From Venturia oleaginea (taxonomy: Eukaryota > Ascomycota > Dothideomycetes > Venturiales > Venturiaceae), in the NCBI GenBank assembly GCA_013176395.1, contig JABMLP010000018.1, forward strand, positions 62,001 through 126,000: a DNA stretch of 64,000 nt, written 5' to 3'. Of this stretch, positions 32,479 to 44,440 are shown piece by piece. Position 1 is the first letter of the stretch. Every line of letters begins with the position of its first letter. Under the pieces are notes generated by a model. It had not been told where the DNA came from. It searched no databases and saw nothing but the letters and a program-made list of their open reading frames with translations. The translations under genes and the position numbers were made by a program.

Positions 32479-34261
32479 ATGGCTTCCACAAAGACTGTCG
32501 ACTTCGAACCATTCCAGGACCAGAAGCCCGGAACGTGAGTGATTTGCTACCATCCTCGACAGTCATGCATGACAGCTAACGACGTCCAGCTCAGGTCTTC
32601 GTAAGAAGGTCAAGGTCTTCCAACAGGCCCACTACGCCGAGTCCTTTGTCACGGCAACACTTCTCTCCATTCCCGAAGGCGTCGAGGGCAGCACACTAGT
32701 TATTGGTGGTGATGGCCGATTCTGGAACCCAGAGGTCACACAGGTCATTGCAAAGATCGGAGCTGCATACGGAGTGAAGAAGCTTATCATCGGACAAAAT
32801 GGCATCCTGAGCACACCAGCCGCCTCGCATATTATTCGATTGAGAAAAGCTACTGGTGGTATCCTGCTGACCGCTAGTCACAACCCCGGTGGTATGTGCT
32901 GTCCAGTCGAGGGGCAAATCTGATCAGTGCTAACATTTACAACCTTCGTAGGACCAACTGAGGACTTTGGTATCAAGTACAACCTGATCAATGGTGCTCC
33001 AGCTCCCGAGAGCGTTACCAACAAAATATACGCTACCTCTAAAACCCTCACCTCGTACAAAATCTCAGACATCCCGGATGTTGATTTATCCACCATCGGC
33101 ACGAAGACCTACGGTTCTCTCGAGGTCGAGATTATTCATTCCACAGCCGACTACGTTGACTTCATGAAGGAGATCTTCGACTTTGACCTCATCAAGTCAT
33201 TTCTCAAGCAACACTCCGACTTCAAGATCCTCTTCGATGCCTTGTCCGGTGTCACTGGTCCATACGGCATTGCCATATTCGAGAAAGAGCTTGGATTGAA
33301 GGGTGCTACACAAAACTGCATTCCATTGCCAGACTTTGGCGGACACCACCCAGATCCCAACTTGGTCTACGCACACTCCCTTGTCGAGGCCGTCGATAAG
33401 AATGGCATCCACTTTGGTGCTGCCAGCGATGGTGATGGAGATCGTAACATGATCTATGGGGCCAATGCTTTTGTGTCGCCCGGTGACAGCTTGGCTATTA
33501 TTGCCCACCACGCTGAGCTCATCCCATGGTTCAAGAAGCAGGGCGTTTACGGTCTTGCACGATCCATGCCAACATCCGGAGCTGTCGACTTGGTTGCGAA
33601 GAAGAAGGGTCTCGAGTCATACGAAGTCCCAACTGGATGGAAGTTCTTCTGCGGTCTGTTCGATGCCGACAAGATGAACATCTGCGGCGAGGAGAGTTTC
33701 GGAACTGGCAGCAACCATATCCGTGAGAAGGACGGTCTCTGGGCTGTCTGTGCATGGCTCAACATCCTTGCTGGTGTTGGGCAACAGACTGGCTCTACCC
33801 CATCCATCAAGTCTATCCAGAAGGACTTCTGGACCACCTATGGACGCACATTTTTCACACGTTACGACTACGAGGGCTGCGAGACAGAGGGCGCCAACAA
33901 GGTCGTTACTCACGTCAAGGAGCTTATCACGGCCAAGAAGGATGAGTTTGTTGGCTCCACCATCAAGGGTGTCAAGGTTGTCGAGGCCGATGACTTCTCA
34001 TACACTGATCTTGACGGCAGCGTTAGCAAGAACCAAGGTATCTTTGTGAAGTTCGACGATGGAAGCCGCATTGTCGTTCGTCTTTCGGGTACTGGTTCAA
34101 GTGGCGCTACCATTCGCTTGTATGTCGAGAAGCACACATCAGATGCTAGTACGTATGATTTGGATGCACAGGAATACCTCAAGGAGCCTGTTGCGTTGGC
34201 TGTTGAGCTGCTAAAGTTGCAGGAGTATGTGGGACGTACTGAGCCTGATGTCAAGACCTAA
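32479..34261 (+). CDS. PGM: Phosphoglucomutase, 555 aa
   Basis: Three exons (32479-32534, 32590-32891, 32952-34261) give exactly 555 residues, the usual fungal length. It interconverts glucose-1-phosphate and glucose-6-phosphate in the cytosol, feeding glycolysis, trehalose, glycogen and cell-wall UDP-glucose synthesis. Family landmarks are all present in order: the active-site phosphoserine loop TASHNPGG near residue 115 (split by intron 2), the metal-binding loop DGDGDRN near 280, the sugar-binding loop [18 protein letters not shown] near 365, and the phosphate-binding loop [15 protein letters not shown] near 505. The ATG is the first in the transcript and is followed by a typical short first exon. 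Confidence 0.97.
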
Positions 34262-34635
34262 GCGACTCGATTATTGCAAGCATGTTCGGGGATCGGGACA
34301 GCCGATGATCACGGAAATGAATTCACGACGAAGGACATGTAACAACAGCGCTATGTTTAGTGTATCTAGTGCTTAGTAGCCATTAAAGCGAATTATATAC
34401 AGAGGCCGAGCTTGCTTGCGTGCTGTGATTGGGGAGCGAGTGGTGAGAAGGGCCGTTCGGGTGCGTCATCAAGTCAACAACTTTGGCTCCATTCCCGCCG
34501 CTCAAAAGCTGAAACCTAAAACACAACCCAACCCAATCTCAATTAAATTCTCTCACCTCCCAATTGACCGTCGCCTCGACTCTATCGATTGCACCTATAG
34601 CCTAAGATTATCTGAACTTTCGACGAAAACGCACA
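34262..34635. other. Promoter region of the oxysterol-binding protein gene
   Basis: 374 bases that include the 3' UTR of PGM and a CA/CT-rich leader before the ATG at 34636. No coding sequence seen. Confidence 0.5.
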
Positions 34636-36071
34636 ATGGCCGCCGAAGGAAGCGCTGTGCCTCCATCGGCCAAAGGTTCCTGGTATGTCAACCCCACAAT
34701 CACGCGAAGGTCCCACGTCGCTGATCCATGTACTTACCTCTCAGGACCTCCTTCCTCAAGTCCATCGCTTCGTTTAGTGGAGACATCTCCTCCCTTACAG
34801 CGCCTCCCTTCATCCTCAGCGGCGTCTCCCTTACGGAATACAGGTAAATTGGTCCAGAGGAACGTCTGCGCTCTGAGCATCGCTTAATCGGATTCCCAGT
34901 TCATATTGGGCAGAGCACCCTTCTCTCTTCGTCGCGCCGGCGGCAGAGAAAGATCAAGCCAGACGGGCCCTGTTGGTGCTGAAATGGTTTCTCAGTACAT
35001 TGAAGCAGCAATATTCCTCGAGAAATGAGACGTTGGGATCGGAAAAGAAGCCATTGAATCCATTCTTGGGAGAGCTGTTTCTGGCAAAATGGGTGGATGC
35101 TGCTGGCGAGACGCAGCTCGTCAGTGAGCAAGTCAGGTATGTTACATGATCTAGCACCATGGAGGTAGGATGCTAATCTGTATCTGCGCAGCCATCATCC
35201 ACCTGTCACGGCTTATTGCATCTGGAATGAAGATAAGGGTGTAAGGTTGCAGGGGTACAATGCTCAGAAAGCGTCCATTTCAAAGACTCTGACCATCACT
35301 GTCAAGGTGTGTACAGGCATGCCGTCAAGCACCGCTAAATACTACCAATACCTCTAAATTCTTACGAAGCTACGCTGATATTTCCAACAGCAAGTCGGAC
35401 ACGCCACCCTCCATCTCGACGCCTTCAATGAAGACTACCTTATTTCCCTCCCGTCCCTCCACATCGAAGGCGTTTACAGCGGCGCTCCCTTTGTCGAGCT
35501 CAATTCCTCATCATACATTCAATCGTCTACTGGCTACACGGCGAAAATAGACTACAGCGGTCGAGGATGGTTGTCCGGCAAGAAGAACAGCTTTACCGCA
35601 TCCTTGTATTCAGAAGGCAAACCTAAAGAACCAGTCTACACCGTGGATGGCCAATGGTCTGCCGGCTTTAGCATCAAGGATGCCAAAACCAAGAAAGAGA
35701 TCGATTCGTTCGATCCAGCCAAGTTTCCAACCACGAAGTTGAATGTAGCCACTATCGACATGCAAAACGAGATGGAATCAAGGCGAGCTTGGCAGAAAGT
35801 CGCTGTTGCTATTCAGAAGGGTGACATGGACACTACGAGTGCAGAGAAAGGACGCATTGAGAACGAACAGCGAGAGATGAGGAAGAAAGAGAAAGAGGAG
35901 GGCAGGGAGTGGGAACGCCGATTTTTCTCGAGGACAGAGAAAGACGCTGTATTTGATGCGCTCGGAAAGAAGATTGGGGAGACGCTGGACGCTGAAAAGA
36001 CGGGCGGTGTTTGGGCTTGGGATGCGACGAAGGCCAAAGACGCAAAGCCCCCGTTCAGGAAGTCGGGATAG
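34636..36071 (+). CDS. Oxysterol-binding protein, Kes1/Osh4-like, 392 aa
   Basis: Five exons (34636-34682, 34745-34843, 34900-35136, 35192-35306, 35391-36071), all phases consistent, give 392 residues. The family fingerprint [12 protein letters not shown] is formed across intron 3. Before it lie [12 protein letters not shown], which contributes to the phosphoinositide/sterol-binding rim, and an N-terminal lid region ([15 protein letters not shown]). There is no PH or ankyrin domain, so this is the short, soluble Kes1/Osh4 class, which exchanges sterol for phosphatidylinositol-4-phosphate between ER and Golgi membranes. The C-terminus has a charged helix ([27 protein letters not shown]), as in homologues. 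It lies 374 bases downstream of PGM in the same direction but with its own promoter. Confidence 0.96.
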
Positions 36072-36882
36072 GGACACGGTTTGATGGGCATCACCTGTGC
36101 AAGTCATGATTGGCTCATGGTGCGTTGCCTGGTATTATTGACGATAAGCATACTGGCATGAATAGCATGAATATATGGATCCATCCCATTTCTTGTAATG
36201 CGAAACTGCATCCTAGCAAGGCGGGATAAGTCGCGCATTTGCGAAGAGTTGTATGGGTGAGATTTGCCCAAAGCCTTGAGCAGCATTGTCACCGTCGTAA
36301 TCGTTTGTGACGTTCGTCCTTGGAAGCCTTCAACATGAGGACCATCGAACTATCTATGGAAATATCCAAGGATCTTATAAAACCTTGCCTACTGGACTCC
36401 CCCTTACGCCTATTCCTTCCTGCCTAGAACGGGCGTCATGTGTACTCGAAAGCAGGGAATTATGGAAGTGGTATATGGCAACTCTTGTCCAAAGAAGTCC
36501 TTATGACGATCTCGCCCCGCTTTTTGTTCCTGAGGGAAAAGTGAATTTGAATTTGAAACGGAAGGCAAAATTGTAGTACTCTATTGTTTGGCGTCTTGAG
36601 TCTTGACAATCACAGCAACCTTGTCGATTTTTAGGTACTGGTTTCCGATTGCATTCAGACGACGCTCTCTCGAAATGTACCTTTGATTTTCAGGATGGAT
36701 AAATGTGCATCTGTGGCAGATCTGGATTGAAGCGAGGTTGGTAGAAGGATTTTGAAAATAGTTTCGAGGTATGGACAAAAATACAAACACCCCAAGATAT
36801 GGTCAACTAGATTCATTAAAGACTACCTATCTACCCATCCGTCTAACTTCCCGCCCAACTTTACACCAGCAGCGAAACTGAT
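36072..36882. other. Intergenic region between convergent genes
   Basis: About 800 bases between the stops of the oxysterol-binding protein and the FAD oxidase. It holds 3' UTRs and no supported gene. The open frame at 36307-36576 lacks an ATG start and motifs. Confidence 0.5.
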
Positions 36883-38944
36883 TTACTTCCTACAAAGCAC
36901 CCCATCCACATCCTCAAACTGCTCGCTCCCAACACAAGCCCGACAGTAAAACACACCCTCGGGATCAACTTTCTTCTTAATAGCAAATAGCCTCTCATAA
37001 TTACTTCCCCAAAACGCTTTCTGCCACCCGGGACTATCCGGATCGGCCTCGTTGGCATAGGTCCCCCCATCCGGACTCAAACTCCTCAAACTCGCGCCGA
37101 ATTTCAAGGCGTCCTGTTTCTTCTTCTGCAGAAGCGCGGGGGAGGTACCTTTCCATTGCAGTTCGGCGGCGGGACGCATAGTAGCTGTTCTAAAGGCGGG
37201 GTTGACGGCGTTGGAGCCGCCGCGGAGGTAGGGCGAGGACCAAGTTCCCACGCCCATGGTCATGTCGTTCAGGAGTTCGGTGTCTGCGTCGAAGGCGCCG
37301 CGGAGGGCTTTTCCTAGGGATGGGTTGGCGCAGTCTTCCGTGCTCCATAGCCAGGATGTTATGATTTTGTTGGACCCGGTGCCTGGGAAAGTATCCTTTG
37401 CGTTTTCGGGGCTGAGGAGAGCTCGACGTTCGAGGGCGCCGGCGTCGTGGGAACCGAGATGGTGTTTTTCGGCTTCGGCGTAGGTTGGGAAATGGGAGTA
37501 TTCTCCTATTATTTTTGAGGGAGGCTGTGACTTTCGACGACGGGAGAGGCGAGTTAGGGATCGTTTTTGTTCTTCGTTGTCTTCGGACTCTCGGCCTTCG
37601 CTGGGGCGATCGCCACTACCACCGCTGCTGCCGCCAATGGGTTCTTTGCCCATGGCTGCCAGTATGGGGTTGAGGATGGCTTCTAGAGCGCTGCGATCGG
37701 TAGCATTGGGCATGGTCAAGGAGATGGAAGCACGTCCATTAGTCTTTCCTGGATAGCCGGCCATATATCCCGAGACGCCTACAGCGGCCAGTTTGGGCCA
37801 TTGAGAGTGCATGTACGTGAGTTGATCCCAGTCGGCAAGACTGCCAATCCAGCGGGCTGTGGGAACCGTAGGGATTGTTTGGACCGTGTAAGAAATGGCG
37901 ACACCATAGGTTGAGCCCCCTCCCTAGAGATTGCATTAGCTTTAACAACTTTGAGATGGCGAATGAGGATACGCACTCCTCTCATTGCCCAGAAGTAATC
38001 CTCGTTTTGACATTCATTGGCTATGATCAGTTCTCCTGCTGCGGTTACGAGCTCAATTTCAGCGACCATATCAGCTCCCAGCCCGTATTTAGCGCTGAGG
38101 GCTCCATGGCCACCATTCGAGAAGTAGCCACCGACTGAAACAGTCTTCGCAGCGCCAGCTACAACCATCAAGTTGCGCGCGCTCACGGCGCTCGAAACAT
38201 CACCCCACTGCGAGCCCGAACCAACAGTAATGACAGTGCCAGGAATCGCAACTTTGCAACCCTGCGGAACAAACGAGTTTGAGAATTTCTTCTCCTTCAA
38301 TCCACGTGTCCAGATGGACAGAGAATTGGGTTGCACAGACCGACTGCATGAAGGTCAGAAAATTGCCAGAAATCTCGAATGGTCTCAGCCGTGGAGTGGA
38401 GTACAGGCAAAATCTTACCCGACAAAATCATGTCCCGTACTCTTGATATTGAGTCTGACCCCTCTCGTCCTCGCGAAATTGACAGCAGCCTGGACGTCAC
38501 TCGCCGTCTTCGCGGCAACAACATAAACAGGGTATCCAGCACCCGAACACGGTGCAGCCTCATCAGGCATACACGAGTAATTGTTGTAGTTCTGCCACAT
38601 ACTCGAGATGGGGTCATTGACATGCCATTCGCTCTTCCTCCAGTCCGCAGTCACTTGCGCGCATTTTTCTGCATTAAAGTTTGCCTGCTCGCGGTGGCAC
38701 GATGATGCTGGTGGCAGGGGTTTGAGCAGTCGACCTTGAATGGCTGTGTTTAGGGTAGCCCAGTCTGCTTCTGAAGGCCATTGTGCAGAGCCTATTTTAG
38801 TTCCATCAGTTTTACAATTTTCGAACAGTGTCTCTCCAGATGGGAAAATAATTTACCCGGTGTGACTTTGCATTTTCCCGATACCTGCTGCGCGCCCACA
38901 CCGGCAAGTATAGACAAAGAAACGAGTGACGACAGCAAACGCAT
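36883..38944 (-). CDS. Secreted FAD-linked oxidase, berberine-bridge-enzyme-like, 622 aa
   Basis: Four exons (38944-38857, 38791-38419, 38343-37977, 37923-36883) give 622 residues. The signal peptide covers about 18 residues (ending GVGA-QQ). The FAD_binding_4 domain has NIKSTGHDFVG joined to RSVQPNSLSIW; its histidine is the usual site of covalent FAD attachment. It continues with SVGGYFSNGGHGALSAKYG and WAMRG joined to GGGSTYGV across intron 3. The C-terminus ends in a BBE-type block (AFWGSNYERLFAIKKKVDPEGVFYC). Such secreted enzymes oxidise sugars, alcohols or alkaloid-like compounds with O2. A low-complexity Arg/Ser/Glu-rich insertion (about residues 390-430) interrupts the substrate domain. 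The substrate is unknown. Intron 3 uses the donor GTGCGT. Confidence 0.93.
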
Positions 38945-40585
38945 TACGACCGTGTATGAAACGAACGATAATTGCACAAACAAACGCAAAATTAGGTGAA
39001 ACTGTTGGTTAAAGCAAGCGAGCGATTCCCCTTGATCATATAACAGTTTATTCAAATTCCAATGGGCGCTCCAAACCTGCCAATCCGTCGGCGTGGTGGG
39101 ATAACACACCGATCTCTCCACACAACAAGGATTCAGTGTTAGGATGATCCTCAGCACTGACAAAAAGTGACGAGCCTTGCCGATCTGGTACTGTGACAAG
39201 GCCGGAGAAATAACACAAAGTAGAGAGAGACCCGGCTCTTGAGTTCGCTTAGCGTGAGGGACAGATACGCGGCAGGAGCCAGATTTGGTTGATAAGGTTG
39301 GGGAAATGCTTGGTATTTTTACTTTATTCCCTAAATGAAACTGGGAGGTAGGAAGCTTAGAGTCCTTGTGGGTAACTAGACAGTAGAGGTGAGCTCCGTT
39401 AAAGGTATTGGTGCCGGCGGGGGGGAGGGTGTAATCCCTAGTGATATGGTGCCCGTCACCAAGATTATTCCATCACAAGCGATCTTCTAGCTGGGGTAGA
39501 AAGAACGTGAACACTTAAACGAGGTAGACGAGAGCGCATCGTCGCTTAGCATTTTTGGATCTGGTAACGAACTTGTTCAGCCCGATTGGTGGGCCAGCTT
39601 GCTTGTCTAGGTGAAACTTCGAGGACGCTTACTCATGCTCTTTCGATCTTCTCGACTACGGTGTTAACTTGCCAATGTTGCCTCTAATTCAAGGATGAAT
39701 ATATTACTGTGGACAAACTTGGTTCTTCGATGTTGGGCGATTATCAACACGCACCAATCGACCGAGTAATACCAAGATAAAGATTCAGCCAAGCACGTCA
39801 AGGATAATATGTATTACTGGACTCTTAACAGTAAAGAGCGCCGATGTACGAATGCGGATTACCAGATCGACGACGGGTTTCGAGTATATCTCCCGCGGCC
39901 GAGGACAGACAGTGATGCGAGGAGGCTCTGGCTTTCTCCATCTAGGAAATCGACACGTGCCGACTCCTGACATTCCCGCTCACCGATCTGATGCGCGTTG
40001 TCCTCTCGTGGTTCCTTGCCTCGAAATTTGATGGTCCGTGTGGGTTTACGATGATAGCAGCAGTAGTGCAGGACTGAAAAAGGTCGGGAGACTGGATATT
40101 ACAAGCGAGTGGAGAACGCCGTTAAAAGGGTCTCAATATCGCAACGGAAGGGCGGAGATCGGTTTGACCGTGCGTTATCAACCAGCGGGCGCTGCGACAT
40201 ATCGGTCACGTGAACGGGAGGAAACTGCAACAGACCTGAGACTGATAGTTCGAAAGGAAGAACTGGCGGTATGTTTCTCCTCCAAGGTGCTCTATCCAAG
40301 TTATCGAGCATAGTATCATGAGTTGCAGGCGCCTTGCGACAAAATGCATTTGTTGACAAACAAGAAAAGAGCTGATGAACTCTCCAGGTGCAGCCGTGGG
40401 GAAATTGTGCAGAGCCGAGGAGACGAGGTCCAAAATTTGAGTAACCGGTAGTATATCTGGAGACGAGGTAGGTTGGAATATAGGAGTAAAGTAGTCTCAA
40501 TCTACACTTATCAAAATTGTACTCGTAGGTGGTTCGACCGGGATCCATCCATACGCCATCAACACCAAGCCCATGCGCCAAAGTA
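38945..40585. other. 1.6-kb intergenic region
   Basis: It contains the promoter of the FAD oxidase and the 3' flank of the small membrane-protein gene. An open frame of 182 codons on the minus strand (40647-40099) overlaps that gene's last exon and has no motifs. I take it as a chance frame. Confidence 0.45.
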
Positions 40586-41282
40586 TCATTCATCATCCAG
40601 TATTGACGTCGCCAGTGGTCCAAAGAAGGGTAACTCGTAGCGATCAAGAGTGGCGGCTACGAGTGTTAGATATCAATGGTGAATACATTACTGCCACGAT
40701 ACGTACCATTAATGTAAGCCTTGTATACCAGAAGGCCGATGAGTCCCAAATCTGCAGTAAGCAGCAACCAAGACAGTATGCTTGTCCACGAGAAGATGAC
40801 GTGCACAACAAAGATGAAGGTGAAGAGCAGGGAGGATTGCCATGCATGGAATCTATCCACCAGTCAGTGGTTTTTAGGCTTCTGTTTGATACATCGAAAG
40901 CTCACCTCACGTAATCGCTCTTATGCTCCAAGATCAGCAACAGCACTCCCCCCACCGGCGGTAGAGCGAGATATGCAAGACATGCCTCCCAATCGACGCG
41001 TATTCCTAACCTCGTCTCAAACAAGTCCATATCCTCCCTTCCTCGACCGAATGCCCTCGTTGCACCACCTTGCTCAGCATCACCCTCAGCTCTCCATCTA
41101 GCGCCAGGGGAAAGGTAGTCTCCTTGTCCTTGGGCTATTGGAGAATGCAGTGCTGACGTCCCGATGTTACGCTTCGGTTGTTGTTGACGGTGAGGACGTG
41201 GAGAGGAGGTAGGTGAAGGGCTGGGCGGGGATAGGGCGCGCGTTCGATCGGGTACATCGTGGTAGAGCGCGAAGTTGGCCAT
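40586..41282 (-). CDS. Small multi-pass membrane protein, DUF4870/UPF0132-like, 197 aa
   Basis: Three exons (41282-40906, 40852-40707, 40656-40586) give 197 residues. The N-terminal 90 residues are Pro/Ser/Arg-rich and hydrophilic. Then comes the DUF4870-type pattern: a first helix with LAYLALPPVGGVLLLILEHKS, the motif DYVRFHAWQSSLLF split by intron 1, a second long hydrophobic stretch, and a third helix (LLLTADLGLIGLLVYKAY). The last exon supplies the short C-terminal tail LDRYELPFFGPLA...LDDE, which makes sense only with this splice. No biochemical function is known for the family. Homologues are found in fungal endomembranes. Confidence 0.72.
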
Positions 41283-41498
41283 TGTACTTGTGTTTGGTTA
41301 TGGTCTGACCCCCGATGGTCTCGCGCGTGACAGCGGGAGTAGCCGCTGCATCCCGCTATCAGTCTCGCGGCCTCCTATATTTGCCTCTCCTCAGGATGCA
41401 CTTGCTATTTGCATGCCATCAGTTCACCGGAGACGAGACTTATTTTATCCATATATATTGGTGGGATAGAATACAATGATGAACACCCAAGCCCGTTT

Positions 41499-42399
41499 TC
41501 AATAAGCCATCCATCCGTTGTCACAAACCACAGTGGTTCCATTGGATGCGCCGGCGTCGTTGGAGGCTAGAAACTTGACAGTTGCTGCCACTTTCTTAAG
41601 CTCGGCAGACCCTGGTTTCATTCCCATCGTGCTCAAGCTAATTTCATGGCCAGCCTCGTTATAACCATTTTTCATGCAATCTCCTGTGTTGGTATCGTAC
41701 ATCGCTCCGGGAAGTACCGCATTGCATCGTACACCTTGCTTCCTATAGTTGCAGGCCGTGTTTTTGGTGAGTCCAAGTAGCTGCGTCAGGTTGTTAGAAG
41801 TGCTCGTAAATATTGCGAGGATGAGGAATTGCTCCTTACGCCGTGTTTCGATGCCGTGTATGCCGCCCCTGCGCAGAAACATGCGAGTTAGCAACATGTG
41901 GAGACGACTGCCAGTGTTTTTGGCTTGCATGTCACTCACCACACCTGCCTCCTGCCAATCCTCCGACACTTGCAATATTGACGATGACCCCTCCTGATGG
42001 GTCTCTGGACAGAAAGTGCTGGACAGCGTATTTGCTGGTGAGGTAAGGCCCTGTTAAGTTGACAGAAATAATCGAGTCCCACATGCTTCTTTCCAGAGTT
42101 GCCACCCCATCAAAGATATCTGTAAGTCCGGCGTTGTTGACGAGTATATCGAACTTTCCAAATCTTTCAATTGTGGAAGCGAACATGCCCTTGATTGCCT
42201 CCTCGTCCGTGAGATCAACATGAAGGGCCAGCACTTCGCCATGCGCAGAGAGTTCCTTCTCAGCAGTCTTTAATCGCTCTTGGTGGATGTCGATAATGAC
42301 GACTTTTGCTTTGGCGAGAAGGAAGGTTTCAGCGATGACTTTACCCAGTCCACCTCCTGATCCGGTGACGAGGCAGACTTTGTCGGAGAATTCTGTCAT
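41499..42399 (-). CDS. Short-chain dehydrogenase/reductase, classical, 256 aa
   Basis: Three exons (42399-41940, 41868-41840, 41780-41499) give 256 residues, the normal classical SDR size. Landmarks: cofactor motif TGSGGGLG at about residue 13, acidic residue in VIIDIH (favouring NAD), NNAG, catalytic serine in NIASVGG, and the YTASK tyrosine-lysine pair encoded by a 29-nt middle exon. The C-terminus reads NGTTVVCDNGW, like the GG(x)xxDGG end of this family. It should reduce or oxidise a small alcohol/ketone in the cytosol. Substrate unknown. The micro-exon carrying the catalytic residues makes this gene easy to mis-annotate. Confidence 0.92.
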
Positions 42400-43888
42400 T
42401 GTGAAGGGTAAGGTAGGTGGAGGAGAATGTGGTTGTGGGATAGCCTGACATGAATATTATAACCGCTCAGGCCCTCCGCCATTCGGCATACTGGTCCGGA
42501 TGGCTATGGACTGTTCAATCTTCTACAGGGTCTGGGAAGTTCGGTTTCTCTTAGATTCCGTCGGTTTAAGTATATATTTGTCGCCCTAACGATCCGTCAC
42601 GTAACAAGCAATTCGCATTTCAGCATTGTCGGAAAGCTCGAGTCATCCAACCGCATCAATTCCGCTCTTTCTTTCTGGCCCGTGGTATTGAATCTCTTCG
42701 CCCGCTGAATTTGGGAAACCATTCATGACGTGTCGTAGTGCTCGGACAGAATAGGTAGTTTCCTCAGCGACCAATAGATGACGGTTGCCTTGCTGGCAGA
42801 GCTCGTGTTTACTACTCGTATTCTATTACATTTGGGCCTGCAACCGTTGTAGGCTTTCGCATCTCCCATCTTCATCCTCTCTGTGTTGTTCCCTTCGCCC
42901 TCAGCAGATGACAACTCGCTTGGTTGCCTGTTCAACTCGCGGATGCTGTGTTGAATTAAACTTTCTTGCAGAATATTCTTTGGACATCTGTGGCCAAATC
43001 TTGCATCGCTTATAGATGCATACTTTGCGGCGTCCGGATCAAAGATGGTACCATATTAGATTCTCGTCATACTCTGTACACCCCCGTACATCTCATGTAT
43101 CGAACAGGGTTGCAACGGGGCTGTCGAATCTCATCAATAGGTCAAAACGCTATATCTTCATGTCGCATTTATTGATGACAATCAAGCTGAATCGCAAACT
43201 TTGACATTCCACGACGGATTCGCCTAGTTCAACCAACCGGCAGCCCTACCAGAGCACGAGAACATCAATGATGCGGCAATCTGTAATCCAGTTCCAGTGC
43301 TAGGATAAACATGAAGAATTTTGCTTGCTTATCCTCACCATTACAATTACGAGTTTCCCAGAAGGCCAGTCCTAGGATTGCATCGACATGTGATTGGAGC
43401 TGTCAAGGACCCAAGAATTAGCTACACTTAGCGACTTGGCCCACCAACTATCAGCGGACAACTGGCGTGTATTTAACTGAAATCTCGTCCGTAAAAGGTA
43501 AGAGAGAGGGAGCTATCTTTCTACCTCGGTATCTTCCCTTCAGCCCTGAAGATCTCTTTGATTCTATCCAATCCTAGGGCCCTTTCCCGATGCTTGGAAG
43601 AGGGAAAGAGACCCCTTTTAAAATTTTGGTAGGGGGTCTGGAAATTTTATTACAGGAATTATGAGACAGAAGTTTGATGGGGAAGATGAGATACAAGGGT
43701 CTTGTAAAGCCCAGATACCGTATTCAAGTTGCCTACAGATGGCCTGCGGGTAAGCCGCTAAATGCAGCTATTGTCTTGGTTTGATCTACGCAGATTCCTA
43801 GTCTTCTAGCGGTGGGTAGTGTATACCGAGATTGGTTTGTGCAAACGAACTTCTGCTGATCAACAGAAGATGGTAGGACAGATTGGGG
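42400..43888. other. 1.5-kb intergenic region
   Basis: It includes the promoter of the SDR at 42399. No gene, RNA or transposon end was recognised in the rest. Sequence from about 43440 onward is AT-rich and leads into MITE copy B. Confidence 0.45.
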
Positions 43889-44181
43889 CATGCTCCACTC
43901 GTGAAACGTACACGAGCCTCGTAATCGTATCTCGATTCCTCGAATCACACGTTTCTCTCTGGGAGAGCGCTTTATATAAGATACCCTTCGAGAATAGTAC
44001 GACTGCTAAAACAGGTCTTCTATCTATGCGAAGTCTCTCCTAAGGATCGTAAGTTGTGATTTAGGTAACATGATTTTGGGGGCGAGATATGCGATTACGA
44101 AGCTGTATACGACACTCACAATCGAGTGTTACGAGGCTCGTTTGAGTACGAGGCACTAGCGAATACCATAAGTAACTACTG
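43889..44181. mobile_element. MITE family 1, copy B
   Basis: The right end (about 44133-44181, followed by TA at 44182-44183) is the inverted counterpart of the left end of copy A at 10536, sharing ATTCGCTAGTGCCTCGTAC and CGAGCCTCGTAA on the complementary strand. Internal blocks TAAGATACCCTTCGA and TTACGAAGCTGTATACGA are shared in order with copy A. The left end is degenerate, so its boundary is approximate. No coding capacity. Confidence 0.75.
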
Positions 44182-44203
44182 TAGTACCATATGTACTGCA
44201 GTA

Positions 44204-44440
44204 ACGCGACGCGCCAGAGTGAAGTCTGAGGCAGGGGTCCGAGAGCCAACAAAAACCAATCATTTTCTTCCCGACGTCAACGCAACTTGATTTTGGATTA
44301 CAGATTTAAAGAAAGGAGAATTCGAAGATTATATTTACTGAGAACGTTAGACGTATTAGGTTAAAGTTTATGGAGGAAGTATCACGGGAAGGCCGGATTA
44401 ACGGTTTTACCCCCCTGCCTCGGAGTTCACTATGGCGCGT
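44204..44440. mobile_element. MITE family 2, 237 bp, TA target duplication
   Basis: Left end ACGCGACGCGCCAGAGTGAA and right end TTCACTATGGCGCGT are imperfect inverted repeats extending about 38 bases inward to a CCCCTGCCTC block. The element is flanked by TA on both sides (44202-44203 and 44441-44442). Termini of the form ACG...CGT with a TA duplication match the Tc1/mariner-pogo style of the other elements in the window. It carries no intact gene; an open frame at 44370-44762 starts inside it and is probably fortuitous. Confidence 0.75.

Noticed and set aside
40099..40647. 182-codon minus-strand open frame
   Set aside because: It overlaps the last exon of the DUF4870-like gene in another frame, has no domain, signal peptide or composition typical of protein, and starts inside an intron of that gene.
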